A DNA stretch of 64,000 nt, from contig NC_079224.1 in assembly GCF_029633865.1 (NCBI RefSeq), positions 17,716,126 through 17,780,125 on the forward strand, in the 5' to 3' direction. Made by a program: the position numbers and the translations under genes. The notes beneath the pieces are model-generated. The model saw only the letters and a program-made list of their open reading frames with translations, made no database searches and had not been told where the DNA came from. Positions 12,915 to 22,324 of this stretch are shown piece after piece; positions within the stretch are counted from its first letter, which is position 1, and each line of letters starts with the position of its first letter. The DNA is from Lampris incognitus. Its lineage: Eukaryota; Chordata; Actinopteri; Lampriformes; Lampridae.

Positions 12915-14466
12915 CACGCGCACATGAAACAGTTTGTGTCAGTATGCTAACACGTGCCGCCGCTGGCTGATTTAGCTTGCTAGCTTGTTAACGGTATACC
13001 ATGTAAGTGCAGTTTTAACGATCAGTAATTTCAAAAGGACAAGTACAACAGACAGTATTTGAAACATCGACTGACCTCTACATCATATACAGTGTTAAAA
13101 CACCTTTTCAGTGGCAACTCTACCAAATAATTTCTTTTGGTCCTGAAAATTAAGCCAAACATATGGTGAAGTCATGGAAGAGTCCATGGAAACCAGTGGG
13201 GAAAAGGTGTATGAACTCTGTTGCTGTAAGGAGTGATATGTTGAAATAACTGGATGTTCGTTGGGTAATCTTTTGTGGCGTGTCTGCCCTTTGTGTCTAC
13301 AGACAGTGTCCTACACTCAGTTCCTATACCCCACCAACGTCCTGGGCGGTCGGAGGAACACCATCGACTCCACGTCGTCCTTCTCCCAGTCTCGAAACAC
13401 CAGCCACCGCAGCCTCAGCCTGGGCCGCGCCAACAGCAACCAGAGCAGCATAGACACAGGTTCCTGTTCATTTACTATGACCTGGGAGTCTATCTGGTTC
13501 CCCATCAGTGTCATGGCTGTCTGTCTGTGTCTGTCTGTCTGTGTCTCTGTCTGTCTTTGTTCGTTGGTCTGTCTGCCTGTGTTTGTCTGTTTGTCTGTGT
13601 CCGTCTGTCTGTCCGTGTCTGTCTTTATCCGTGTCCATCTGTGTCTGTCTGTCTGTGTCCATCTGTTTGTGTCCGTCTAACTGTCTGTGCCCGTCTGTCT
13701 GTCTGTCTGTCTGGGTCTGTCTGTCCGTCCATACCTCCGTCTCCCTCCACATTTGTATTCTTTTAAATTCCTTTGTAATACAATAGACTTGCACACTATG
13801 AGTATACCTGTAGCTCCTTTAACAGAATACATATACAATACATATATAGTACATATATACATATACAATACAAATCTGGGGTAACAAAGCCTCTTCTGAG
13901 TGAAGACCGACTATCAGGCTGTGGAAAACTTATGTTTTTTAAAACGCATGAACTCTGTCGTCTTGTTTACGCTATTTGCAGGCAATGATCTGGTGGACTT
14001 TCGTGACTACGACCCCAATCTGCTGGATGACCCCCAGTGGCCTTGTGGAAAGCACAAGAGAGTCCTCATCTTTCCCTCCTACATGGTGAGAATGCAGTCT
14101 GCGTACACGAGACCCCAAACGACAACAACACCAGCGACGACAACAGTCGCACGGCGTCGTGCCCGGGAGAGTAGAATGGAAACGTTGTTGCAGCCGAGGA
14201 CAGCCCCGCTCAAACAGAGCCGCGTCTGTTGACATGTTTGTGTCGGTTAATATAGTCGCCCCTGTTTTGCTGGGAGATACCTCTTTCCCTGTTTTGACTT
14301 TTTTATCAGTTGCCCCTTCATATTACCGACCTTTCCAGGGCCTTTTTCTGTCACAGCCTCGAGCGGAAGTCCGACTCAGCGTTTTTTTTTTGTACGAAAA
14401 ATCCTGAATTCGATTAACTGCTTTGGATGAAAGCCAAAAGGATCTGTCAGAACGTCTTAATCAGCA

Positions 14467-14504
<38 letters not shown>

Positions 14505-17500
14505 TTCCCTCTGTCTGTCTCGCTCTGTCTCTCTCTCGCTCTCTCTTGCTCTGCCTGTCTCTCTTGCTCTCTCTCTGTCTCTCTCGCTCGCTCACTTTCT
14601 CTCGCTCTCTCTCTCTCTGCCTGTCTCTCTCTCTGTCTCTCTCGCTCGCTCACTTTCTCTCGCTCTCTCTCTCGCTTTCTCTGTCTGTCTCGCTCTGTCT
14701 CTCTCTCGCTCTCTCTGTCTCTCGCTCGCTCACTTTCTCTCGCTCTCTCTCTCGCTTTCTCTGTCTGTCTCGCTCTGTCTCTCTCTCGCTCTCTCTGTCT
14801 CTCGCTCGCTCACTTTCTCTCGCTCTCTCTCTCTCTGCCTGTCTCTCTCTCTGTCTCTCTCGCTCGCTCACTTTCTCTCGCTCTCTCTCTCGCTTTCTCT
14901 GTCTGTCTCGCTCTGTCTGTCTCACTCTCTCTCTCACTCTGCCTGTCTCTTGCTCTCTCACTCTCTCTGTCTCTCTCTTGCTCTCCCTGTCTCTCTTGCT
15001 CTCTCTCTCGCTCTGTCTCTCTTGCTCGCTCACTTTCTCTCACTATTTCTCTCTCTCTCTTGCTCTCTGTCTCTCGCTCTCTCTGTCTCTCTCGTTCGCT
15101 GACTTTCTCTCTCTCTCTCACTTGCTCTCTCTCTGTCTCTATCTCTGTCTCTGTCTCTCTCTTGTTTCTGGATGAATACGCTTACTGTAGTAGCTGCTGA
15201 ACAGCCACTCCACCATCCTAACAGTATCTCCTACTGTCACAGTGCTAATCACTCTCTGAGTTTTCTGGAAGAGAATGGATGTGTTATTGTTCGGGGCGGG
15301 GGGGTTAACCCCCCCTCCCATGCCACCCATCCACACACACACACACACACACCTCATTCTTTTCTGGGCTGTTTTTGTTATGGGCTCCAGCAGAATACAC
15401 AGCGAGACCAGTCGAAATGATCGAAATGTTCAGTCGGCCACTGTTTTTCCTTCTCTTCCTCCAATTGCGTAACCCCCACATCTCACAACAATAGCTATTG
15501 TGTTTACTACAGGAATGTAACCAGCAACGTCTAAACATTTTGTGTGATGGGAATGTACATCAGATTCTAAGACCCAACTTTCAAGTTGTACAAGCAGGAG
15601 ATGCAGTCACCATCACACTCGTTTCCTTTCTCTTTTTTTCTTTTTCTTATTGTCACGCTAGGGACATTTTTATGAACCGATTCAGTGGCGTGTAATCCTT
15701 TTCAGTTCAAAGTGGAGGTTTTCTTGTCGGTGGCGGTGGCCTGCTTCTGATGGCCGTTGTCTTATCTTCTGAATAAAAAGAAAGCGTGATTAATGTACGC
15801 CTCGTGTGACAAAGAGGCTGGCGAAAGGAGGCTACATCTCCGTCATGTGTGGTCAGCGGCTGGTCGGCCTCCTTGCGGTTTCTCAAGGAGAAACAACAAG
15901 GATGGATTTATATATATATATTTCTACTATTCAAGGTGATATGTCCACCTTGAATAGTAGAAACGAATTGGCCACCAGCTGTAGACACCAAAAAAAATAT
16001 CTCCTTTGTAATTACAAGTAAAATGTCTTTATTATTCTCCCCCCCCCCCATTAGATGATACACATGTGACATTTATTAGCTGTTGTATTTTTTATATTTT
16101 AATTGCCTGCCCTTCCAACTGTGCCCCAACCTCACCCCACTATATGATTTACATAAATTACCCCATTTGACGTTACCTTGTTATATTCTAAATGTAGGCT
16201 ATTTCAGCAGTGCCCTGGTCATTTAAATGCTTTTTCAAAACAAGCCCCAGCCCCTCACCCCATTGGTTGTAATGTTTTCTACCCCACCATTGGTTGCTGT
16301 GCATCATAGTTACCTACCCCATTGGTTGTTATAGTTCAGATGTTTTCTCCTCTGGTTGGTTGCTGTCCACCGAAATTAGGGGCGTGACACTGGGAAATGT
16401 ATAGTGTGTGTGTGTTGTTTTTTGTTGAATCACATTGGCAGCTGATGAGTGCGCGATGCATGAAACAAGCTTGTACTGCTACTGCTATGTATTAAAAGGT
16501 TTTTTTTCCTACATCTATATTGATAGTCCACTCCTCATTAGTTGAGCACTTTTATCAACACCATTGACGGTTTCCGGAAAAAAACCCCGCTATATATATG
16601 TTTTTTTCCTTTTTCTGGAAACTGTCAATGGTTTTAATGAAAGTGCTCAACTAATGAGGAGTGAAATATCAATATAGATGTAGGAAAAAAAACTTTCATA
16701 TAGCCAACTTGGCAGCTGATGAGTGTGCGACGCATGAAACAGGCTTGTACCGCTATGAATTGAAGTTTTTTCCCCCTACATCTATCTTAATAAATGTAAA
16801 TATACACTACCGTTCAAAAGTTTGGGATCACCCAAACAATTTTGTGTTTTCCATGAAAAGTCACACTTATTCACCACCATATGTTGTGAAATGAATAGAA
16901 AATAGAGTCAAGACATTGACAAGGTTAGAAATAATGATTTGTATTTGAAATAAGATTTTTTTTACATCAAACTTTGCTTTCGTCAAAGAATCCTCCATTT
17001 GCAGCAATTACAGCATTGCAGACCTTTGGCATTCTAGCTGTTAATTTGTTGAGGTAATCTGGAGAAATTGCACCCCACGCTTCCAGAAGCAGCTCCCACA
17101 AGTTGGATTGGTTGGATGGGCACTTCTTTGAGCAGATTGAGTTTCTGGAGCATCACATTTGTGGGGTCAATTAAACGCTCAAAATGGCCAGAAAAAGAGA
17201 ACTTTCATCTGAAACTCGACAGTCTATTCTTGTTCTTAGAAATGAAGGCTATTCCATGCGAGAAATTGCTAAGAAATTGAAGATTTCCTACACCGGTGTG
17301 TACTACTCCCTTCAGAGGACAGCACAAACAGGCTCTAACCAGAGTAGAAAAAGAAGTGGGAGGCCGCGTTGCACAACTGAGCAAGAAGATAAGTACATTA
17401 GAGTCTCTAGTTTGAGAAACAGACGCCTCACAGGTCCCCAACTGGCATCTTCATTAAATAGTACCTGTTAGAGCCTGTTTGTGCTGTCCTCTGAAGGGAG

Positions 17501-18001
17501 TAGTACACACCGGTGTAGGAAATCTTCAATTTCTTAGCAATTTCTCGCATGGAATAGCCTTCATTTCTAAGAACAAGAATAGACTGTCGAGTTTCAGATG
17601 AAAGTTCTCTTTTTCTGGCCATTTTGAGCGTTTAATTGACCCCACAAATGTGATGCTCCAGAAACTCAATCTGCTCAAAGAAGTGCCCATCCAACCAAAC
17701 CAACTTGTGGGAGCTGCTTCTGGAAGCGTGGGGTGCAATTTCTCCAGATTACCTCAACAAATTAACAGCTAGAATGCCAAAGGTCTGCAATGCTGTAATT
17801 GCTGCAAATGGAGGATTCTTTGACGAAAGCAAAGTTTGATGTAAAAAAAATCTTATTTCAAATACAAATCATTATTTCTAACCTTGTCAATGTCTTGACT
17901 CTATTTTCTATTCATTTCACAACATATGGTGGTGAATAAGTGTGACTTTTCATGGAAAACACGAAATTGTTTGGGTGATCCCAAACTTTTGAACGGTAGT
18001 G

Positions 18002-18047
<46 letters not shown>

Positions 18048-21000
18048 GGGTTTTTTGTGGAAAACATTAATGGTGTAGATTAAAGTGCTAAACAAATGAG
18101 GAGCAGAATATTGAGATAGTTGTAGGAAAAAACTTTAATGTATTTCAGTACAAGCTTGTTTTGAGTGTCATGCACTCATCAGCTGTCGGTGTGATTAAAC
18201 CGTTAATCATAGGTTTAATATGTGTACAATAATAATACTATATATATGTAGTGTTATTATTGTACACACTTGTATATATGGCTGGGCAGTAATTCTTTAT
18301 CATCTTAGTCATATTTCAATACTCTTGTATTGGGATGAAATTTGGATATTTCCCTATCACGATACACAATTGTTGTTTAATGATAACAATAATATGGTAC
18401 CAATGATAACTGTTACCTGAGATTTCTCACAAAATGTGGTCTGATTACTTCAGTGAGTATTATTTGAAAACTAGTTTTGTTTTGATATGAAACTTGACAT
18501 TAAGATACCAAACACTTCAATGTGATAAACCTCCTTAGGATTCTTAAAAGTTATTTTTGCATATACATATGTGTATAAGCACCTGTCATGATTTAAACCT
18601 ATATTGTGTAAATTACCCTGTGAGTATTGTTGTAACCATAACATGCAGTACTACTTGCATCATTCGATGTTAACATCTTTGTGCACCATTGAAACTCAAC
18701 TTCAGATCAGATGTTAAGTTTACTTAATTCACATTATAACTTGTACCAGTCCTCAGATGGTGCCATACACAAAAAAATACGCTCATGTTACTTTTAAGAT
18801 TCGTTTTCTGCTTCCCTAAGCTGTTGTTACCCTCATTGTGTTGTTCTATGTGGCAGGCCCCACCCATCTAGACTCCAAAGTAGCCTAAATAAAACAAACA
18901 CCAGGGAAAATGTGACGCACTTCTTCAGCAGACATAAAAAAAAGAGTCAAACTAGAAAATAGAAGAGGATATTGAGTGTCTCTATGACCCGTCACTTGAC
19001 TCTCACACTAGTATACAACGATCTCGTCACTGTAAACACTGGAGGCAGCAGCCACGCTTAGTCTTTTCTGACGTCGCCTCTCGTCTCCCTTTCAGACTAC
19101 CGTCATTGAGTACGTCAAACCCTCTGACCTCAAGAAGGACATGAACGAGACCTTCAAGGAGAAGTTCCCCCACATACGGCTGACGCTCAGCAAAATTAGG
19201 AGGTAAATACTGTCAGAAGGGAATAGCAGGGGGCCTCTGGGTAGAATGGCGGTCTATTCCATTGCCTATCAACCCGGGGATCGCCGGTTCGAGTCCCTGT
19301 GCCACCTCCGGCTTGGTCAGGCATCCCTACAGACACAATTGGCCGTGTCTGCAGGTGGGAAGCCAGATGTGGGTATGTGGTCTGGTCGCTGCACTAGTGC
19401 CTCCTCTGGTCAGTCGGGGCGCCTGTTCGGGGGGGACTGGGGGGAATAGTATGATCCTCCCACGCACTACATCCCCCTGGTGAAACTCCTCACTGCCAGG
19501 TGAAAAGAACCAGCTGGTGACTCCACATGTATCAGAGGAGGCATGTGGTAGTCTGCAACCCTCCCCTGATCGGCAGAGGGGGTGGAGCAGAGATCAGGGC
19601 GGCTTGGAAGAGTGGGGTAGTTGACCAGTTACAATTGGAGAGAAAAGGGGGGGGACACCCCCCCCCCCAAAAAGGGAATAACAGATGCCACATTTTTGTT
19701 TGAGACATAGTGTCCAGTTTTCTGTTTGGTACAATATAATCGCAGGGAGAAAACAACATTTCATCAGTTTTATACTTGGTCATCTAAACAGCTTGTTTCG
19801 ATTCCCCTCTTTTCTACCACCCTTCTGTTTTTATGGCTCTCTGTTCTCTCGTCCCATGTTCTGTTTTCCTTTTCCTTTTTTTTCTCGTCAGTTTGAAGAG
19901 GGAAATAAAAAAGCTGGCCCAGGAGGAGTGTGGCTACGAGGAGCCCACGGTGGCCATGGCCTTTGTCTATTTCGAGAAGCTCGTTCTCCAGGGCAAGCTC
20001 AACAAGCAGAACCGCAAGCTCTGTGCTGGTGCCTGTGTCCTCCTGGCCGCCAAGATCGGAGGAGACCTCAAGAAACACGAGGTCAAGCTACTTATTGACG
20101 TAAGTTTAAAAATCAAAACGTGTGACTCGACGTATTGATGATACTGTTTTTGACTGAACATGGAGTCTTTATGAATGTTTAAGACTGTTGTCATTAAGTG
20201 TCATTCAGCCAGTTATGTCATTTGTAATGCAAAGTTGATATTTTTTGAGAAGTCTTTGTTACAGCAACCCGAGCGGGACCAAGCCGCTTAATTATCAATT
20301 TCACGTGTCTGGCCTGAAAACTGACATCTGATCAAATCATCAAAATATGAAACCCCACCCACCTTTACCACCAGCCTTTGTTTGTACTTGTCACTCAAAG
20401 GTCAGCTCATGAATATTAATGAGGACCACACCCCTCCCTCACAGTTCTTGAGATGACTGAGAACAGTTACGGTTAAAGGTATAAAAAAAAAACTAGAAAA
20501 TATCAATAATTTACAAATAAAAAATGTTGACCGTTTAATTTATTATGTATGCCATGTTCAGAGTTTGTAGATTTGAAAAATAAGATCCGATTGCTGATTT
20601 CAGTCTGACTTTGAATCATTAATAAATCTTGATGACTAATTTACACTTTAGAAATATTGTACCAAAAGATGATTTACTTTTAATTTTTGCATTGAGTGTC
20701 ATTGCAACCAATTCATTTACCAGCATTTATTGCTTGAAGAGAGTCCAGAACATAAGCTAAGTTTACATTTGAGTGCATAGATTAACCCATCCTTTTCAGC
20801 TGCAATATTCAAACATCGCAGGCAAACTAAGAGACACGAGATAGCAACCTAAGTGTTAGTTCTCCTTAGGAAGTGTCCTATTAGCATGTGCATCTTTTTT
20901 TTATATATCTTATCTGAGGTCAGCAGTTTGGCAATTTATAAGGAAGCAAATGCCCAGATTTCCTTGGTATAGAAAGTAAGACATCAAGCTGGTTGGAAAA

Positions 21001-21268
21001 AGTAAGGATAGGTTAAAAAGGATGAAACCACAGGAAACATCTTAACAAGTCGCTTTAAACAAATGTGACCATGATCTTTACCTGCTACTTCATCTAGATC
21101 CTTTCTTTTGCTTTCCAATCTTCCTAGAAACTGGAGGAGAGGTTCAGAGTTAATCGCAGGGAGCTGATCGCCTTTGAGTTCCCTGTTCTGGTGGCGCTGG
21201 AGTTCAACCTGCACCTCCCAGAACACGAGATTATGCCCCATTACAGACGCCTGCTGCAGACCTCCTAG
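5865..21268 (+). CDS. cables1: cables1, exons 2-10 of CDK5 and ABL1 enzyme substrate 1 (5' end outside window)
   Basis: Nine coding exons are placed: 5865-5936, 6120-6212, 8142-8219, 12404-12509, 13303-13459, 13982-14085, 19096-19202, 19892-20099 and 21128-21268 (stop TAG 21266-21268). Phases agree across every junction and give about 355 codons, the C-terminal half of a protein of about 630 residues in mammals. The first exon starts in mid-codon after an AG acceptor, so the N-terminal exon is upstream. Landmarks are [52 protein letters not shown] and the C-terminal cyclin-like fold. The ISGRRSF exon and the [11 protein letters not shown] stretch fit CABLES1 rather than CABLES2, and the npc1 neighbour agrees. 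From family knowledge, CABLES1 is an adaptor linking CDK2, CDK3 or CDK5 to tyrosine kinases (WEE1, ABL) and restrains proliferation. The donor of the 13303-13459 exon (G|gttcct) is weak. Confidence 0.95.
6883..7271 (+). repeat. SINE A copy 3, 5'-truncated
   Basis: It begins within the CCTCCGGCTTGGG segment, so the tRNA-like head is absent. The rest of the body and A-rich tail are present. Flanks ACAGAAAGGGAG (6871-6882) and ACAGAAATGGAG (7272-7283) form a target-site duplication with one mismatch, so the truncation happened at insertion. Confidence 0.8.
7918..7944. repeat. CA microsatellite
   Basis: Short interrupted CA run in the cables1 intron between exons 4 and 5. Confidence 0.8.
8944..9395 (+). 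repeat. SINE A copy 4
   Basis: Full-length head and body in sense to cables1. Flanks AAGCAACAGGAGG (8931-8943) and AAGCAGCAGGAGG (about 9397-9409) are a target-site duplication with one mismatch. Confidence 0.85.
10088..10346. repeat. Minisatellite: five tandem units of about 52-58 bp
   Basis: Five head-to-tail copies each carry TTAGACTGTAAcGTAACTTG, then CCACGGTCCAGTTTCAA and AATCCCACTTTT, with small differences in T-run length and one c/a change. They lie in the cables1 intron between exons 4 and 5. No open frame spans them. Confidence 0.9.
11334..11744 (+). repeat. SINE A copy 5
   Basis: Full-length copy with B box GGTTCGAATCCG. Flanks GAACCATAGT (11324-11333) and GAATCATAGT (11745-11754) are a short, slightly decayed target-site duplication. 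Confidence 0.8.
12821..12910. repeat. Pure (TG)45 microsatellite
   Basis: Ninety uninterrupted bases of TG followed by CGTGCACGCGCACA, alternating purine-pyrimidine throughout. It lies in the cables1 intron between exons 5 and 6; the rest of that intron (12510-13302) shows nothing else. Confidence 0.97.
13507..13737. repeat. TGTC/TGTCTG microsatellite
   Basis: Degenerate tetra- and hexamer repeat starting about 50 bp after the weak donor of the cables1 exon 13303-13459. It creates spurious open frames on both strands. Confidence 0.93.
14468..15167. repeat. 700-bp polypyrimidine (CTCT/CTGT/CGCT) satellite-like tract
   Basis: An almost uninterrupted C/T-rich stretch with higher-order repeats: a block of about 80-115 bp containing CGCTCGCTCACTTTCTCTCG recurs several times. 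All three plus-strand frames are open or nearly so because the composition lacks stops. It lies in cables1 intron 7. Confidence 0.95.
15921..15963. repeat. Perfect 18-bp hairpin
   Basis: TTTCTACTATTCAAGGTG (15921-15938) pairs exactly with CACCTTGAATAGTAGAAA (15946-15963) across a 7-nt loop. It is in cables1 intron 7 and has no coding context. Confidence 0.9.
16437..16480 (+). ncRNA. Hammerhead ribozyme motif 1 (complete minimal form)
   Basis: Core CTGATGA is at 16442-16448 and GAAA at 16462-16465. Helix II pairs GTGC (16449-16452) with GCAT (16458-16461), including one G-U pair. Helix III is ACA/TGT (16465-16467 with 16472-16474) closed by a tiny loop. The cleavage triplet is GTA, cutting after A16475. 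Helix I pairs GGCAG (16437-16441) with CTGCT (16476-16480), including one G-U. This is a type I hammerhead with a very short helix III, the form described in Penelope-like retroelements. It is on the sense strand of cables1 intron 7. The structure is read from sequence; activity is inferred. Confidence 0.75.
16500..16692. repeat. Imperfect inverted repeat between hammerhead motifs 1 and 2
   Basis: Left arm about 16500-16577 and right arm about 16616-16692 pair almost throughout; CACTCCTCATTAGTTGAGCA (from 16530) matches its complement near 16641-16663. The centre is an AAAACCCC plus TATATATA stretch. The left arm is the unit that follows each hammerhead motif; the right arm is its inverted copy. 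A third copy of the unit, inverted, lies at about 18046-18143. Confidence 0.85.
16711..16754 (+). ncRNA. Hammerhead ribozyme motif 2 (one helix I mismatch)
   Basis: Core CTGATGA at 16716-16722 and GAAA at 16736-16739 are intact. Helix III pairs ACA (16739-16741) with TGT (16746-16748), and the cleavage triplet is GTA (cut after 16749). Helix I pairs GGCAG with CCGCT except at the second pair (A-C). Helix II is GTGT/GCAT with two G-U pairs. It sits 274 bp after motif 1 in the same orientation. Confidence 0.65.
16805..18001. mobile_element. Fold-back Tc1-like element with 535-bp arms
   Basis: Ends start CACTACCGTTCAAAAG and are its inverse, flanked by TA on both sides (16803-16804 and 18002-18003). 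The left arm is 16805-17339, the right arm 17467-18001 and the spacer 127 bp. I count about two mismatches between the arms. Each arm joins the 3' coding end of a Tc1-type transposase (ending [10 protein letters not shown]) back to back with its 5' coding end (starting [10 protein letters not shown]). The element is therefore two 3' ends facing outward and lacks the catalytic middle. It is inserted in the microsatellite between two copies of the hammerhead-associated unit. Confidence 0.92.
17184..17471 (+). pseudogene. Tc1-type transposase N-terminal DNA-binding domain only
   Basis: A 95-residue frame starting [20 protein letters not shown] with a helix-turn-helix ([20 protein letters not shown]) and the basic RSGRPR motif. 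It ends at a stop just after the right arm begins. The DDE catalytic domain is absent. The mirror copy on the minus strand (17428-17622) diverges after QTGSN. Confidence 0.85.
18002..18045. repeat. TA/CA microsatellite
   Basis: TATATA followed by about 15 CA units, right beside the fold-back Tc1. The rest of intron 7 to 19095 shows no further feature. Confidence 0.85.
18144..18187 (-). ncRNA. Decayed hammerhead ribozyme motif 3
   Basis: On the minus strand CTGATGA (18176-18182), the CAAGCTTGTA helix III segment and a 3-bp helix I are recognisable. The GAAA box is altered (CTCAAAAC), so the catalytic G12 is lost. It follows the same sequence unit as motifs 1 and 2 but is inverted. Confidence 0.5.
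19096..21268 (+). CDS. cables1: cables1 exons 8-10: cyclin-box-like C-terminal domain
   Basis: These three exons (19096-19202, 19892-20099, 21128-21268) encode the most conserved part of the protein. It starts at [20 protein letters not shown], continues through [20 protein letters not shown] and ends in [17 protein letters not shown]. The family uses this helical, cyclin-like segment to contact CDKs. No frameshift or internal stop is present. A SINE A copy sits in the intron only 27 bp after the first of these exons. Confidence 0.93.
19230..19670 (+). repeat. SINE A copy 6
   Basis: Full-length copy 27 bp downstream of the cables1 exon 19096-19202. Flanks AAGGGAATAGCAG (19217-19229) and AAGGGAATAACAG (19672-19684) differ at one base. 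Confidence 0.85.
20100..21127. other. cables1 intron 9, nothing seen
   Basis: AT-rich intron with no recognisable repeat or coding signal; AG acceptor at 21126-21127. Confidence 0.6.
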
Positions 21269-22324
21269 CATTGGTGACCCATCAGGAGGACTACCGCCAG
21301 GTTCTCCTCCTGATCTGCGGGGCAGGCGTGCGTCACCATCACCATCTTTCCATACCCCCCCCCCCCGCCCCCACCACCACCACCACCACCACATACACAC
21401 TCACACACACACCTTTTATATGAGTGCTTCAAGGTACGGCTGGTCGACACCGAACTGCACCAACTCATTACGACAGGCAACACTCACCTTCCTCTCAAGA
21501 GACTTGAAATCAGCCAAAGTGACGCACATTTCTTGACGAAATTTTGCATTCTTCATCACTACACTTTTTGACGGACTTGTAAAACGGAAAAAAAATGATC
21601 CCGCCTTCAGCGAACGATTTGATTGTTTTTCCAATTTGCCTCTCCTCATCCTTACTTTAAGCTAGTTGAAGGATCTTGTCAATTATGGTTAAGAGGGGTT
21701 TATAAAAAGGATTTCTTAACTTTTTATTTTTTTTATTTTTAAGTAAGCAAATAATGATTGTAAGGTTGTTTTTTTTTTGTTTTTAATCATCTTTTTCATT
21801 CTTTGTTTTCGTAAACTTTGGCATGATTTGGTTGCCTTCTGACTTGGATCTGGCTGGACTGTTATTTTTCACAGGGACTTTTTCCTTTTAAGGGAGTTGT
21901 CAGGTTCCCCCTCACTAAAAGTGCACTTTTCAAATATTGCAAGAGATGAGATGGAGGACAATTTTCAGACTTTCAGCGGGATTTTGAAATATACCTGAAA
22001 AGTAAGCTGGGTTCTTAAGCACTACATACATTTCTGTTTGAATGGACATTTTATTGACCCCCCCCCCATCCCCCATCACTGATTTACCATTTTCTAGCAC
22101 CCCTACCACATGGATAGAGATGATAGTTTTTTTTTCTTTATATAAAAGTACTTGCAGACCTGTTAGGGTTGCCTATAGTCATTACAGATCAAATATTCCA
22201 CTTGTTTTCTACCTGTTAATGCTTGCCATGGACCTGTGGGGATCAGAGCCACTCTCAGCAGTGTGTTATTTACCGTGCTCTATGTTAGAGTGTATCGCTA
22301 GCACGTTTACAGTGCTAAACTGGG

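Noticed and set aside
13468..13794. Asp/Thr/Gln-Arg repeat protein frame on the minus strand
   Set aside because: It is the complement of the TGTC microsatellite.
14423..15200. Open frames of 250-257 codons rich in Leu-Ser and Arg-Glu
   Set aside because: They are translations of the CTCT/CTGT tract; stops are rare because of composition, not selection.
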